Assembly: GCF_003205575.1 (NCBI RefSeq)
Contig: NZ_PYBW01000030.1
Location: 38,170-102,169 of the forward strand
DNA: 64,000 bases
Direction: 5' to 3'
From: Streptomyces tateyamensis
GTDB taxonomy: Bacteria; Actinomycetota; Actinomycetes; Streptomycetales; Streptomycetaceae
In this document: positions 49,265 to 58,536 of the stretch, piece by piece
Numbering within the stretch: position 1 is the first letter of the stretch
How the letters are laid out: each line of letters begins with the position of its first letter
Position numbers and translations under genes: made by a program
Notes under the pieces: generated by a model
Database searches by the model: none
Told to the model about the DNA's origin: nothing
What the model saw: the letters and a program-made list of their open reading frames with translations, nothing else

Positions 49265-50314
49265 TCACTCGGCGAGCAGGACGGCGACCCCGGTGACCCG
49301 GTCGGCCGCGAGGTCCGCCAGCGCGGTGTCAGCCCGGCTCATGGCGTAGCGCTGTACGTGGACGGTGGGGCGGTGCCGGGCCGCCTCGGCCAGGTAGGCG
49401 CGGCCGTCCTCGCGGGTGTTGGCGGTGACACTGCGCAGGGTGCGCTCCTGGAACAGATGCCGGTCGTAGTTCAGGCTGGGGATGTCGGTGAGGTGGATGC
49501 CCGCCACAGCAAGCGTGCCGCCCCTGTCCAAGGCGGCCAGCGCCACCGGCACCAGCTCGCCGACCGGCGCGAAGAGGATCGCCGAGTCGAGGGGCTCGGG
49601 CGGGGCATCGTAGGCGCCGCGGGCGGAGGTCGCGCCGAGCTCCAGGGCCAGCCGCCGGGCTTCCTCGGCCCGGGTGAGGACGTGCACGGTGGCACCCCGG
49701 GAGAGCGCGAGCTGGGCGGTCAGGTGAGCCGACGCCCCGAAGCCGTAGATGCCCAGTCGGCCGCCCGGCGGCAGTTCGGCACGTGCAAGGGCCCGGAAGC
49801 CGATGATGCCCGCGCACAGCAGCGGTGCGAGTTCCTCGTCGGGCGGGCCCTCGGGCAGGTGGTAGGCGAACGAAGCTTTCACCACGGTGTGCCCGGCGTA
49901 GCCGCCGTTGATGTCCCAGCCGGTGTAACGGGAGCGCGGGCAGAGGTTCTCACGCCTCGCCCGGCAGTACTCGCAGATCCCGCACGTGCTCGCCAGCCAC
50001 GCCGCGCCGACGCGGTCACCGGGAGCGAAGCCCCCGACCCCGGGGCCCGCGGACAGCACCCGGCCCACGATCTCGTGGCCTGGAGTGCAGCGGCGCACAC
50101 GGGGCGGCAGATCGCCCTCGGCCAGCTGCAGGTCGGTGCGGCACACTCCGCAGGCCGCGACCTCGACCAGGATCTCCCCCGGCCCCGGCCCCGGCCCCGG
50201 CCCCGGCTCCGCGACCGGCCGCTCCACCCTGCGTAACGGGGACGAGTCAACCGGGCCGGGCCGCTCCACCACCCAGGCGGTCGTGCTGAGCAGATCGGAT
50301 CGAGACGTGGCCAT
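49265..50314 (-). CDS. Zinc-dependent alcohol dehydrogenase (AdhA-like)
   Basis: A protein of 349 residues that starts at ATG 50314. The N-terminal [10 protein letters not shown] stretch is encoded by a GGGGCC-type repeat (about 50178-50211). Catalytic zinc ligands are in [11 protein letters not shown] and GHEIVG; the structural zinc loop is [15 protein letters not shown]. The Rossmann fold has [17 protein letters not shown]. It reduces aldehydes or oxidises alcohols with NAD(P); the fermentative direction fits the cluster. The stop is seven bases from the convergent GH65 stop. It shares a divergent upstream region and a perfect DosR-type box with the hsp20 gene. Confidence 0.9.
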   Translation of the reverse strand: MATSRSDLLSTTAWVVERPGPVDSSPLRRVERPVAEPGPGPGPGPGEILVEVAACGVCRTDLQLAEGDLPPRVRRCTPGHEIVGRVLSAGPGVGGFAPGDRVGAAWLASTCGICEYCRARRENLCPRSRYTGWDINGGYAGHTVVKASFAYHLPEGPPDEELAPLLCAGIIGFRALARAELPPGGRLGIYGFGASAHLTAQLALSRGATVHVLTRAEEARRLALELGATSARGAYDAPPEPLDSAILFAPVGELVPVALAALDRGGTLAVAGIHLTDIPSLNYDRHLFQERTLRSVTANTREDGRAYLAEAARHRPTVHVQRYAMSRADTALADLAADRVTGVAVLLAE

Positions 50315-50436
50315 GTCCGGCCCTTCCTGGAGCACTCGCGCTATCCGCTGCGAGGCTGCGACCCGCGTCGAGGCGCCGGCGGCGCGGGGATCGCCCACCC
50401 ATCCCATCGTCCACCGCGACCGGGCTCGGCGGATGA

Positions 50437-50450
50437 GGGCCGAACGGCCC
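50437..50450. promoter_or_regulatory. DosR-type box (perfect), divergent genes
   Basis: GGGCCGAACGGCCC lies 106 bases before the hsp20 start and 123 before the alcohol dehydrogenase start. Confidence 0.8.
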
Positions 50451-50555
50451 CGGAACGGGACTGAACGCCCCATGACATCGACTGCCCGGCGAGAGACGGT
50501 GACAGCGCAAGGACCCGTATCCGTCCCACGGTGCCTCAGCGCCGAAGAGGAGGCC

Positions 50556-50989
50556 ATGATGGCTGGATCTCTGCTCCCTCGGCACCGGGTGACGCGGCCG
50601 GACCTGATCGACTGGCTCGGGTCGGGCTTCCCCCCCTCCTGGCGCGCGGCGGTCCCGACCTCCACCCGATCCCGATCGAGGTGACCGAGGAGGACGAGAA
50701 GTACATCGTGCACGCCGAGCTGCCGGGCATGGACCCCGACCACGAGATCGAGATCACGGCCGAGGGCGATGTCCTCACTGTCCGGGCCGAACACACCGAG
50801 AGCAAGCAGGACAAGCAGCACTCGGAGTTCCGCTACGGCTCCTTCCAACGGTCCGTGCGGCTCCCCGTCCCGATCCCCGAGGAGGGCGTCGAAGCTGACT
50901 ACCAGGACGGCATCCTCACCATCCGCGTCCTGCTGGCCGAACAGGCCAAGGAGACGGCTCGCAGCATCCGGGTCAAGCCGCCCCAGTAG
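50556..50989 (+). pseudogene. Hsp20 small heat-shock protein, frameshifted
   Basis: GAGGAGG precedes ATG 50556, whose frame reads [20 protein letters not shown] and runs out at 50684 after 42 codons. The alpha-crystallin domain ([20 protein letters not shown], then [10 protein letters not shown] and [10 protein letters not shown]) is in another frame, continuing to 50989. The two can be joined at a run of seven C at 50630-50636: one more C would give a continuous protein of about 144 residues. Either the gene is inactivated, the run varies in length, or a sequencing error removed a base. Hsp20 chaperones (Acr/HspX) are the hallmark of the DosR response, so an intact form is expected. It shares a box with the divergent dehydrogenase gene. 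Confidence 0.75.
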
Positions 50990-51063
50990 CCGCACCTTGC
51001 GGCCGGGCCTCGCGGCTCCGGCCGCGCAACCCGTCGCCCCCGCACAGTCAGGAGAACCGACCA

Positions 51064-51597
51064 ATGAAGACGAAGCGGATACTCGTGGCCTACGGCAGCA
51101 AGCACGGTGCCACGGCCGGTATCGCCGAGGAAATCGGCAAATCGCTGCGCGAGGACGGCTTCGACACGGCCGTGGTCCCCGCCGGAGACGTCCAGGACGT
51201 CACCGACTTCGACGCCGTGGTGCTCGGCAGCTCCCTGTACGCGGGCCACTGGAACCGTGACGCCCTGCGCTGCGCCCACCGCAACGCCGAGGCCCTGAGC
51301 GAGCGCCCCGTGTGGCTGTTCAGCAGCGGCCCGGTGGACAGCTCGGCCGAACAGCACGACATCCCTCCGGTGCCCGGTGCGGTCAAGGAGATGGAGCGTC
51401 TGCACGCCCGTGGGCACGTCACGTTCGGAGGCAGTATCACCGCCGCGACGCCTGGCTGGATCGCCCGCACCCTGGTGCGGCACGGCAAGGCCGGCGACTT
51501 CCGCAACCCGGAGCACATCCAGCACTGGGCCCACGAAATCGGCGCCGAGCTACGAGAGCAGGACGCCGCACCAATGGAGGGGAACGGTGGCCGGTAG
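51064..51597 (+). CDS. Flavodoxin-domain protein (HemG-like)
   Basis: A protein of 177 residues that starts at ATG 51064 with AGGAGA upstream. The FMN-binding phosphate loop is in [18 protein letters not shown] (about 9-26); [13 protein letters not shown] and [13 protein letters not shown] give the other loops. The fold matches the menaquinone-dependent protoporphyrinogen oxidase/flavodoxin group. The substrate is unknown: it could be a small electron carrier or use menaquinone. It lies 74 bases after the hsp20 gene on the same strand and is probably in its operon, under the box at 50437. Confidence 0.85.
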   Translation: MKTKRILVAYGSKHGATAGIAEEIGKSLREDGFDTAVVPAGDVQDVTDFDAVVLGSSLYAGHWNRDALRCAHRNAEALSERPVWLFSSGPVDSSAEQHDIPPVPGAVKEMERLHARGHVTFGGSITAATPGWIARTLVRHGKAGDFRNPEHIQHWAHEIGAELREQDAAPMEGNGGR

Positions 51598-51733
51598 TCC
51601 GGCCCCGGCGTGGGTATCCGGTCCGCCGAACGCATTATCACGCGTGGTGGTAGCCGGCCCACCGGCCCGGGATCGGCTCCCCATGCAGGACGTGATCCCA
51701 AGGCCGGGCAACGAGAGGACGCAAGGAGGAGTC

Positions 51734-52414
51734 ATGTCTGAGAACACCTCGAGCGAGCCGGTCGGGGCACTCGCTGCGGACCCTGGCGATGTCGGCAGAC
51801 GAGTGGCACTGCGGCGCCGAGAGCTGGGACTCACCCGCGAGGAGACAGCGGCGCGTGCCGGCATGGCACCCAACTACCTGGAATACCTGGAGACACGGCC
51901 CGCAGAGGTCGACACCGGCAGTCTGCTGCGGCTTGCGGGCGCGCTGGAGACGTCGGAGTCGCAGTTGCTGGGCGGTGGAGTCGATCTGCCACCTGGCCGG
52001 GGGGACGCCGCCGCCAGGCCCGTCCTGGAAACGCTCGACCCGGCGGAGTGCTGGGCCCGGCTGTCCGAACACGGCATCGGCAGGGTGGCATTCTCGACTC
52101 CGCTGGACCCGGTGGTCCTTCCCGTCAACTACCAGGTGCTGGACGGGGCGATCGTCTACCGCACGGCTGCCGGCAGCGTGCCGGCCACCGCCGTCGGCCA
52201 TCGGGTCGCGTTCGAGGTCGACCACATGGACGAGGCCCTCAGCCAGGGCTGGAGCGTGCTCATGACCGGCCCCGCCGAGCTCGTCACGAGGCCTGCCGGG
52301 AGCGGTCGCCCGGCGCACGGAACCGGTCCGACGCCTTGGGCCGGCGGGCAACGCGACGTATGGGTACGGATAGCGCCAGACGCGATCACCGGCCGCGTCA
52401 TCCGGGTGCACTGA
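51734..52414 (+). CDS. XRE HTH / PNPOx-like fusion protein, second copy
   Basis: A protein of 226 residues that starts at ATG 51734 with AAGGAGG upstream. HTH about 24-80 (LGLTREETAARAGMAPNYLE), then a PNPOx-like split barrel about 95-220 (GIGRVAFSTPLDPVVLPVNY, WSVLMTGPAELV, RVIRVH). It is a paralogue of the protein at 21046, with the same domain order and close motifs, so the cluster has duplicated this type. The barrel probably binds a flavin or F420; the HTH may target DNA or only mediate contacts. It stands between flavodoxin and DUF1918 genes. Confidence 0.85.
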   Translation: MSENTSSEPVGALAADPGDVGRRVALRRRELGLTREETAARAGMAPNYLEYLETRPAEVDTGSLLRLAGALETSESQLLGGGVDLPPGRGDAAARPVLETLDPAECWARLSEHGIGRVAFSTPLDPVVLPVNYQVLDGAIVYRTAAGSVPATAVGHRVAFEVDHMDEALSQGWSVLMTGPAELVTRPAGSGRPAHGTGPTPWAGGQRDVWVRIAPDAITGRVIRVH

Positions 52415-52466
52415 GACATGCCGCGCAGAGGGTTCCTGCCCGGTGCCAGGACGGAAGGAGGCCGTA

Positions 52467-52751
52467 ATGAGAGCGACCGTAGGGGACCGGCTCATTGTGG
52501 AGGGCCCCACCACCGGAGCGCCGCGCCGGGACGGCGAGATCGTCGCCCTGCACCACGAAGACGGCAGCCCGCCCTACGACGTGCGCTGGTCGGACACCGG
52601 GAGGACCACGCTCCTGTTCCCCGGCCCAGGCGCGCACATCCACCACTTCGTCCACCTCGAGCACGCGGAGCCCGCCCGGACGCCGGGCACGAACCCTCCG
52701 CTGGGGCGCCCTGGCAGGTTGGGCAGGCCCGGCGAAGACCTGGGCGTTTGA
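52467..52751 (+). CDS. DUF1918 protein
   Basis: A protein of 94 residues that starts at ATG 52467 with GGAGG upstream. The DUF1918 core is VGDRLIVEGP ... GEIVALHHEDGSPPYDVRW and LLFPGPGAHIHHF, a small SH3-like barrel. Its function is not known, though it is frequent in stress clusters. Beyond residue 65 it has a Pro/Gly-rich extension longer than usual in the family. It is followed on the same strand by two tandem two-domain USPs. Confidence 0.85.
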   Translation: MRATVGDRLIVEGPTTGAPRRDGEIVALHHEDGSPPYDVRWSDTGRTTLLFPGPGAHIHHFVHLEHAEPARTPGTNPPLGRPGRLGRPGEDLGV

Positions 52752-52870
52752 CGGCGCGAAGCCGCCGTTCGACGATCGAAACCGGGGCAGGCGGCTGCCA
52801 GCCCCGGTCCGGAGGAGCTCGGACCCGCAGCCACGGCGCGGCCCGCGCATCCGGGGAAGAGGAGCATGCC

Positions 52871-53743
52871 ATGACACATCCCGTGATAGCCGGAGTCGAC
52901 GACCCTGCCGGCGCCGGTGATGCCGTCGACTGGGCCGCCGATGAAGCCCAGCTCAGAGGTGTGCGGCTGCACCTTGTCCATGCATGGCTGTGGGAACCGC
53001 ACCAGGCACCGGAGTCACTCGACGCCCAGCTCCTCAGACGCTCGGGCGGGGAGGCGCTCGCAGCGCTGGCGGAGCGGGCCGCGAGCCGCCACCCGGACCT
53101 GGAGGTCAGCAGCGGGGTCGTGGACGCGAGCCCGCGCGAGGCGCTGGTCGCCCTCAGCGCGGCGGCCGGGCTGCTCATTGTCGGCTCGCGCGGCTCGGGA
53201 GGATTCCCCGGACTGCTCGTCGGCTCGACGAGCCTGCACGTCGCCGCCCATGCCGCCTGCCCGGTTGTCGTATTCCGCGGCCCTGGAGGCCAATTCGAGG
53301 CTGCCAGCGGCTCACGAGGCGGCGTGGCGGTGGGTGTGCACGGCCGCGAACCGTGTGACGGGCTGCTCTCCTTCGCCTTCGAGACCGCCCAGCGGCGGCA
53401 GCTTCCGCTGCGCGTCGTGCATGCCTGGAGCTACCCGCTGGTCCTCGGCCCCGGGCACGCGTTCCCGCCCGTGTACGAGGAGGGCCACGTGGCGGCGGAG
53501 GAGAACCGGCTGCTCTCCGAAGTCCTGTCCGGATGGCGTGAGAAGTACCCGGAGGTCCCCGTCACCGAGGGCATCGTCCGCTCCGGGCCCGCGAAACACC
53601 TGGTGGAGCTGTCCCAGACGCACCAGCTCGTCGTGGTCGGCCGCCACGGAGAGCCGCAGGGGCCCTTCCGCCGGCTCGGATCCGTCAGCCAGGCGATCGT
53701 CCACCACGCACACTGCCCGGTCGCAGTCATACCCGTCGAATGA
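52871..53743 (+). CDS. Universal stress protein, two domains
   Basis: A protein of 290 residues that starts at ATG 52871 with AGAGGAG upstream. Two USP domains cover about 4-140 (VIAGVDDPAGAGDAVDWAAD ... GSRGSGGFPGLLVGSTSLHV) and about 150-290 (VAVGVHGREPCDGLLSFAFE ... GRHGEPQGPFRRLGSVSQAI). The first domain keeps the ATP loop pattern G-2x-G-9x-G(S/T); the second is degenerate near its loop. Two-domain USPs are typical of actinobacterial DosR clusters. Confidence 0.9.
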   Translation: MTHPVIAGVDDPAGAGDAVDWAADEAQLRGVRLHLVHAWLWEPHQAPESLDAQLLRRSGGEALAALAERAASRHPDLEVSSGVVDASPREALVALSAAAGLLIVGSRGSGGFPGLLVGSTSLHVAAHAACPVVVFRGPGGQFEAASGSRGGVAVGVHGREPCDGLLSFAFETAQRRQLPLRVVHAWSYPLVLGPGHAFPPVYEEGHVAAEENRLLSEVLSGWREKYPEVPVTEGIVRSGPAKHLVELSQTHQLVVVGRHGEPQGPFRRLGSVSQAIVHHAHCPVAVIPVE

Positions 53744-53842
53744 CCCTCCGGACGACGGGAACGTCGGCGGTGGCGAAGCCGCCCGAGGCTCGACGTTCCA
53801 ACGGTCTGCAGACGGGGCGGTTCCCAGCTGCCTGGAGGAGAC

Positions 53843-54754
53843 ATGATGAGTTCTGGCGGGCAACGTCCCGTACTGGTCGGCGTCGATCCCGAACACCCCA
53901 GCCGCATGGTGCTCGTCTGGGCCGCTGACGAGGCGAAACGTCGCCACCTGCCGTTGCACGTCCTGCAAGCCTTCAAACCCCTCACCCGCAACGGAGCATG
54001 GCCCCGGACCTGGCCCGACCTGCAGCAACGTGCCCGACTGCTCCGCACCGCCGGGGAGGAGGCGCTCGACGAGGCGACCCGCTTCATCCGCGAACGCCAC
54101 CCTGGCCTGCCCGTGTCGGCCACGCTCGCCGACGGGGACCCCGTCGATGTCCTGCACCGGCAGGCCGAGGGGTCCGCTCTGCTCGTCCTGGGCTCCCGGC
54201 ACCTGTCTGCGGCGCGTGAGCTGTTCACCGCCGGATCGGTGGCCCTGCCGCTGATCGCGCACGCAAGCTGCCCTGTGGTGGTCGTCCGGGACCCCGAGCA
54301 CATCACCCAGCAGCCCGCGTACCTCGTCGTCGGAGTGGACGGCAGCCCGGCGTCGCAGTCAGCAGTGGATTATGCCTTCGAAGCCGCGGCGCTGCGGGGC
54401 GCGCAGCTGCGCGCGCTGTTCGCCTGGCAGCCCTCGCACCTCCCGGCGGCCGAGGAGTACCGGGTGGAGCAGGAGTCCCGCCGAGTGCTCGCGGAGACCG
54501 CTGCCGGGCGGCGGGAGTCCCACCCCGACGTGACGCTGACGCACGAGGTGGTGCGCGGCCACCCGGTGGCCGTCCTGAGCGAGGCCTCCGCCCACGCCCT
54601 GGCACTGGTCGTCGGGACACGAGGCCTCGGCGGTTTCACCGGCATGCTCCTCGGATCCGTCGGCCAAGGCGTCCTGCACCACGCCCGGTGCCCGGTCATC
54701 ACCGTGCCGGGCCCGGTCGGCCTCGGGGGCGAGACGCGAAGGGCCTCGGGCTGA
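53843..54754 (+). CDS. Universal stress protein, two domains
   Basis: A protein of 303 residues that starts at ATG 53843 with GGAGGA upstream. First USP domain about 9-150 (VLVGVDPEHPSRMVLVWAAD ... GSRHLSAARELFTAGSVALP; ATP loop degenerate), second about 158-295 (LVVGVDGSPASQSAVDYAFE ... GTRGLGGFTGMLLGSVGQGV; loop intact). The arrangement is the reverse of the neighbour, where the first domain has the intact loop. A frame just behind it shows no sign of a further gene before 55019. Confidence 0.9.
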   Translation: MMSSGGQRPVLVGVDPEHPSRMVLVWAADEAKRRHLPLHVLQAFKPLTRNGAWPRTWPDLQQRARLLRTAGEEALDEATRFIRERHPGLPVSATLADGDPVDVLHRQAEGSALLVLGSRHLSAARELFTAGSVALPLIAHASCPVVVVRDPEHITQQPAYLVVGVDGSPASQSAVDYAFEAAALRGAQLRALFAWQPSHLPAAEEYRVEQESRRVLAETAAGRRESHPDVTLTHEVVRGHPVAVLSEASAHALALVVGTRGLGGFTGMLLGSVGQGVLHHARCPVITVPGPVGLGGETRRASG

Positions 54755-54934
54755 GCAGCGGAGTGACAGCGGCTGCACCCGCCGACGTGGGGCCGGGCAC
54801 CAGCGAACCGCTGATGGTCCGTGCGGTCTCCAGGCACGACTGCTCGCCGTGGCGCCCTCGTGCCCTCACACGCCCCCGTGCCGGAGGGCATCCGATGGCA
54901 TGGCAGAGGAGTGGCCTGGCTGTCCCCGGGGACC

Positions 54935-54948
54935 GGGCCGACCGGCCC
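54935..54948. promoter_or_regulatory. DosR-type box (perfect)
   Basis: GGGCCGACCGGCCC, 71 bases upstream of the alcohol dehydrogenase start at 55019. The leader between them has CAGGAGGAGAG before the ATG. Confidence 0.8.
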
Positions 54949-55018
54949 TGTGCACGGCCTCCTGCCGGCGAAAGGCTGGGGGACAGTGTGACCGCGAGCA
55001 GGAGGAGAGTGATCGGAC

Positions 55019-56062
55019 ATGAAGGCGCTGACCTACCACGGTCCCGGACGCCGCAGTTGGGGCGAGGTGCCCGACCCGGTCATCCTCGATCCCGAGGACG
55101 CGGTGGTCCGGGTGGACGCGGTGACCATCTGCGGCACCGACCTGCACATCCTCAAGGGCGACGTCCCCGAGGTGACCGACGGCCGCATCCTGGGCCACGA
55201 GGCCGTCGGGACGGTCATCGAGACCGGGCCGGGTGTCCGCACCCTGGCGCCCGGCGACCGTGTGCTCGTCTCCTGCATCTCCGCGTGCGGACGCTGCGCC
55301 TACTGCCGGACGGGGACATACGGCCAGTGCACGGGAGGCGGCGGCTGGATCCTCGGACACCTGACCGACGGCACCCAGGCCGAGTACGTCCGCACGCCCT
55401 TCGCCGACAACTCCCTGCACAAGCTGCCCCAAGGCCTCAACGACGAGACCGCCCTGCTGCTCGCCGACATCCTGCCCACCGCCTTCGAGGTCGGGGTCCG
55501 CAACGGCCACGTCAGCCCCGGGGACACCGTGGTGATCGTCGGAGCCGGACCGATCGGCCTCGCCGCCATCACCACCGCCCGGCTCTACAGCCCGGCCAAG
55601 ATCATCGCCATCGACCTCGCGACGACCCGCCTGGACGCCGCGAGACGAGCCGGCGCCGACGCGGTCCTCACCGTAGCCGACGCCACCGACGACGCCATCC
55701 GCGCCCTGAGCCCCGACGGCCTGGGCGCAGACGTGGCCATCGAAGCCGTCGGCCTCCCCGACTCCTTCGAACAGTGCACCCGCATAGTGCGCCCCGGCGG
55801 CCGGGTCGCCAACGTCGGCGTCCACGGCAAGCCCGCCACCCTCCACCTCGAATCACTCTGGATCAGAAACGTCACCATCACCACCGGCCTGGTCGACACC
55901 AGCAGCACACCGCTGCTCCTCGACATGCTCGCAGCCGGCCAGCTGGACGTCGCGGGGCTGGTCACCCACCGGTTCGGCCTCGACGAGATGCAGGACGCCT
56001 ACGACGTCTTCGCCGACGCCGGGCAGAACGGCGCCCTGAAGGTGGCGCTGTTCCGCACCTGA
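55019..56062 (+). CDS. Zinc-dependent alcohol dehydrogenase (second type)
   Basis: A protein of 347 residues that starts at ATG 55019. Catalytic zinc residues are in ICGTDLHILKG and GHEAVGTV; the structural zinc cluster is CGRCAYCRTGTYGQC. The nucleotide-binding fold has VVIVGAGPIGLAAITTARLY, and the acidic end of the second strand (IAIDLA) favours NAD(H). It differs from the one at 49265 and groups with the threonine/butanediol dehydrogenase type in layout. It probably disposes of reducing equivalents on aldehydes or ketones. A perfect DosR-type box is upstream. Confidence 0.9.
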   Translation: MKALTYHGPGRRSWGEVPDPVILDPEDAVVRVDAVTICGTDLHILKGDVPEVTDGRILGHEAVGTVIETGPGVRTLAPGDRVLVSCISACGRCAYCRTGTYGQCTGGGGWILGHLTDGTQAEYVRTPFADNSLHKLPQGLNDETALLLADILPTAFEVGVRNGHVSPGDTVVIVGAGPIGLAAITTARLYSPAKIIAIDLATTRLDAARRAGADAVLTVADATDDAIRALSPDGLGADVAIEAVGLPDSFEQCTRIVRPGGRVANVGVHGKPATLHLESLWIRNVTITTGLVDTSSTPLLLDMLAAGQLDVAGLVTHRFGLDEMQDAYDVFADAGQNGALKVALFRT

Positions 56063-56315
56063 GCCGGCACGACGGCCGCTCCCGAAGATCGATATCGATA
56101 CGGGCGCGGCACGAACGACCTGCGGATCGACCGCGGCGACCTGTCCGGTGCGTGAGGCCGCCCCGGGAAAGCCACTCGCGGTGCCCGTGCGCGCCGGGCG
56201 GATCCCCGGGAGCCCGATCGTGAACGTGCCCGCGTTCTCGGTACCGCCAACGGGCTTGGGCCGTCTGAGCAGCGAAGGTACTCGCCGCTCGTCTCTGTTC
56301 CTGCCCGCGCGCGGG

Positions 56316-56591
56316 TCAGGCGTGATCCCGCAGGACCTTCAACCGACGTTGGTATTCGTCGTCGTCGATCTCGCCGTGTGCGTACCGCTCGGCGAGCAGC
56401 CGTTCCGGGTCGGGATGGTGAGCGTCCGGCCGGCCGCTGGTGACCTGGCGGTCAGAGGGATGCCGGTCACCGAGTCGGTGGTAGGCCAGCAGTGCGACCA
56501 GGACGATCAGGCATATCAGGATCAGGATGATCAGCGTCATCAGTCCGTACCCCCAGCCGTTCATGCCCCCGTGGTCGAAGTTGTGGATCAT
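56316..56591 (-). CDS. SHOCT-domain small membrane protein
   Basis: A protein of 91 residues that starts at ATG 56591 with GGGAGG upstream. After a Gly/His-rich N-terminus comes one helix (LMTLIILILICLIVLVALLA), a polar linker, and the SHOCT motif at the end (DPERLLAERYAHGEIDDDEY followed by QRRLKVL). SHOCT domains are thought to help oligomerisation; function is unknown. Boxes at 56665-56699 lie 74-108 bases upstream. The convergent stretch 56063-56315 shows no gene. Confidence 0.85.
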   Translation of the reverse strand: MIHNFDHGGMNGWGYGLMTLIILILICLIVLVALLAYHRLGDRHPSDRQVTSGRPDAHHPDPERLLAERYAHGEIDDDEYQRRLKVLRDHA

Positions 56592-56664
56592 CGTTTGCCT
56601 CCCGGGCTGTGCCTGCGCAGGCGTTCCTCTGACCACCTTGCGCTCCCGGCCGGGGCGGTGGACA

Positions 56665-56699
56665 GGGCCGGTCGGTGGGGAGACGGGCCCGAGCGGCCC
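56665..56699. promoter_or_regulatory. Tandem DosR-type boxes, 21 bp apart
   Basis: GGGCCGGTCGGTGG (56665-56678) and GGCCCGAGCGGCCC (56686-56699) start 21 bases apart, two helical turns, upstream of the SHOCT gene. Confidence 0.65.
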
Positions 56700-56826
56700 T
56701 CGCTTCGATGCCGGCTCGGCCGGTGGCAGACGGCCAGGGCTTGAAGACACTGCACCGAACAGTCAACGGATGGGCCCCCGAGGCTCTCCGTCGGTTGGGG
56801 GAGGGTGCCAGGCGGCCTGGACATGA

Positions 56827-56840
56827 GGGCCGGTCGGCCC
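56827..56840. promoter_or_regulatory. DosR-type box (perfect)
   Basis: GGGCCGGTCGGCCC, 78 bases upstream of the nitroreductase start at 56918. Confidence 0.8.
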
Positions 56841-56917
56841 CTCCTCCCACGGCCCGCCGCGCGCACGATGGGCAGTGGGAGGAGGATCTCCCTCCCCGGA
56901 CGGCGGAGGAGGCCCTC

Positions 56918-57913
56918 ATGCTTACTTCGGCTCTCGACGCCGCAACCTTGGAGCGACTGGTCTCCGCCGCGGTCGCGGCACCGTCCATGCACAACGGGCA
57001 GCCCTGGCGCTTCCGGTTCCGTCCCGAGACCACCACGCTGGAGGTCCGGGCTGTTCCCCAGGGGACGCTGCGGGTCACCGATCCCGCGGACCGCGGGATG
57101 CACATCTCTGTCGGTGCGGCAGTGTTCAATCTCCGCGTTGCCGTCCGCCACCTGGACCGGGAGCCCGTCGTACGGCTCCTGCCGCATCCGGCGGAGCCGG
57201 ACCTGTTGGCCGCCGTCCGGCTCGCGGGCCCGTCCCGCACTTTCGCCGATGACCGGCCGGACCTCTACGCGGCGATGTGGCGTCGGCACAGCAGCCGCCT
57301 GCCCTTCTCCGACCACCCGGTCCCCGCCGCCGTCCTCACCGAACTCGCCGAGGCCGCCCGCACGGAGGGCGCCGAGCTTGACCTGCCGGACGAGTCGGAG
57401 GCCCACCGGCTGCTGGAGGTGACTGCGGAAGCCGAGCGGCGCAACACGACCGATCCCCGGCGCAGTGCTGAAAGTCGCCACGCGATCCAGGGAGCAGCCG
57501 ACGACCCGTACGGGATTCCTGCTGCGGCCCTCGGCCCGCAGGACGCCCACGGCCGGCCGTCGGTACGGGACTTCTCCGCCATCCGGCCCGCCGAGCACCT
57601 GCCCCCGGCCTCCTTCGAGGCACATCCGCGCATCACCCTGCTCTCCACCGCGCGCGATGAGCCCGCCGACTGGCTGCGCGCAGGCCAGGCACTCCAACAC
57701 GTCCTGCTCCTGGCCACCGCGCGAGGCCAACAGGCGTCCCTGCTGCACCAGGCCATGGAATGGCCGGATCTGAGGTGGTCCCTGCGTGACCCGCGCCACG
57801 GCCCCGGCCACCCACAGATGCTGATCCGCCTGGGATACGGGCCCCAAGGGGCCGCGACGCCCCGCAGGCCGGTGGCCGATGTCCTGGAAGGCGGACCCGA
57901 TGACCCCGCCTGA
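56918..57913 (+). CDS. Acg-family nitroreductase-like protein, second copy
   Basis: A protein of 331 residues that starts at ATG 56918 with GGAGGAGG upstream. Motifs match the relative at 23229: VAAPSMHNGQPWRF, RHSSRLPFSDHPVP and RLGYGPQGAATPRRP. The product probably binds FMN; in mycobacteria such proteins are strongly DosR-dependent. The frame extends upstream to 56675, but the ribosome site and box fix the start. It overlaps the next gene by 14 bases. Confidence 0.9.
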   Translation: MLTSALDAATLERLVSAAVAAPSMHNGQPWRFRFRPETTTLEVRAVPQGTLRVTDPADRGMHISVGAAVFNLRVAVRHLDREPVVRLLPHPAEPDLLAAVRLAGPSRTFADDRPDLYAAMWRRHSSRLPFSDHPVPAAVLTELAEAARTEGAELDLPDESEAHRLLEVTAEAERRNTTDPRRSAESRHAIQGAADDPYGIPAAALGPQDAHGRPSVRDFSAIRPAEHLPPASFEAHPRITLLSTARDEPADWLRAGQALQHVLLLATARGQQASLLHQAMEWPDLRWSLRDPRHGPGHPQMLIRLGYGPQGAATPRRPVADVLEGGPDDPA

Positions 57914-58364
57914 CGCACCGGAGCCGGCACCGGTCCTTACAGGGCTACGGAGTGAACTGGCGGGCAGCCGGACCGGGGACGCCTGCACCCGTGCGCAGAG
58001 TCTGGACCTGCTGCGTCAACTGGCGGTCGGACGTCTCATCCACACCGAGGACGCGCTGCCCGCCGTCACCCCGACCTGTTACGTCCTGGACTCCGCCGAC
58101 GCGGTGGTCATCCCGCTGCCCGCCGGATCCAGGCTGGCCACCTCGCTGGAGAACGCGGTGGTGGGCTTCCAGGCGGACCTACTCGACGGACAGACCCGCC
58201 GGGGCTGGACGGTACTGGTCATCGGCCGGTCCCACCTGCTCACGGAGCCCGCCCGGCTCGCCGACCTGCACCAGCACGGCCCGCACCCCTGGGGCCACAG
58301 CGATGCGCACTCGTACCTGCGCATCGACCCCGAACTGGTCACTGGCACACGGCTCGGAGCCTGA
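57900..58364 (+). CDS. PNPOx-like flavin-binding protein
   Basis: A protein of 154 residues that starts at ATG 57900, inside the end of the nitroreductase gene. After an N-terminal helix (SLDLLRQLAVGRLIHTEDAL) comes a split barrel with TPTCYVLDSADAVVIPLP and GWTVLVIGRSHLLTE, as in pyridoxamine-phosphate-oxidase-like proteins that bind FMN or F420. It resembles the barrel half of the XRE fusion proteins in this window but lacks the HTH. It is probably co-expressed with the nitroreductase. Confidence 0.85.
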   Translation: MTPPDAPEPAPVLTGLRSELAGSRTGDACTRAQSLDLLRQLAVGRLIHTEDALPAVTPTCYVLDSADAVVIPLPAGSRLATSLENAVVGFQADLLDGQTRRGWTVLVIGRSHLLTEPARLADLHQHGPHPWGHSDAHSYLRIDPELVTGTRLGA

Positions 58365-58536
58365 GATGAACCGACACGCAGTCGCCGCACCCGAAAGCCT
58401 TGCCCCGGAGGACGCCGTCGCCCTTCCGACACTGGGCCCCGTGAGGCTGCTCGGCACGTGACAGCACCACGGGTACTCCCCGCCACCGAGCACAGCCACC
58501 CAGCGTCCTGAGCTCCTGACCGAGGAGACACGCACC

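Noticed and set aside
58366-58461. A 31-codon frame starting at ATG 58366
   Set aside because: No ribosome site, no recognisable family and very short.
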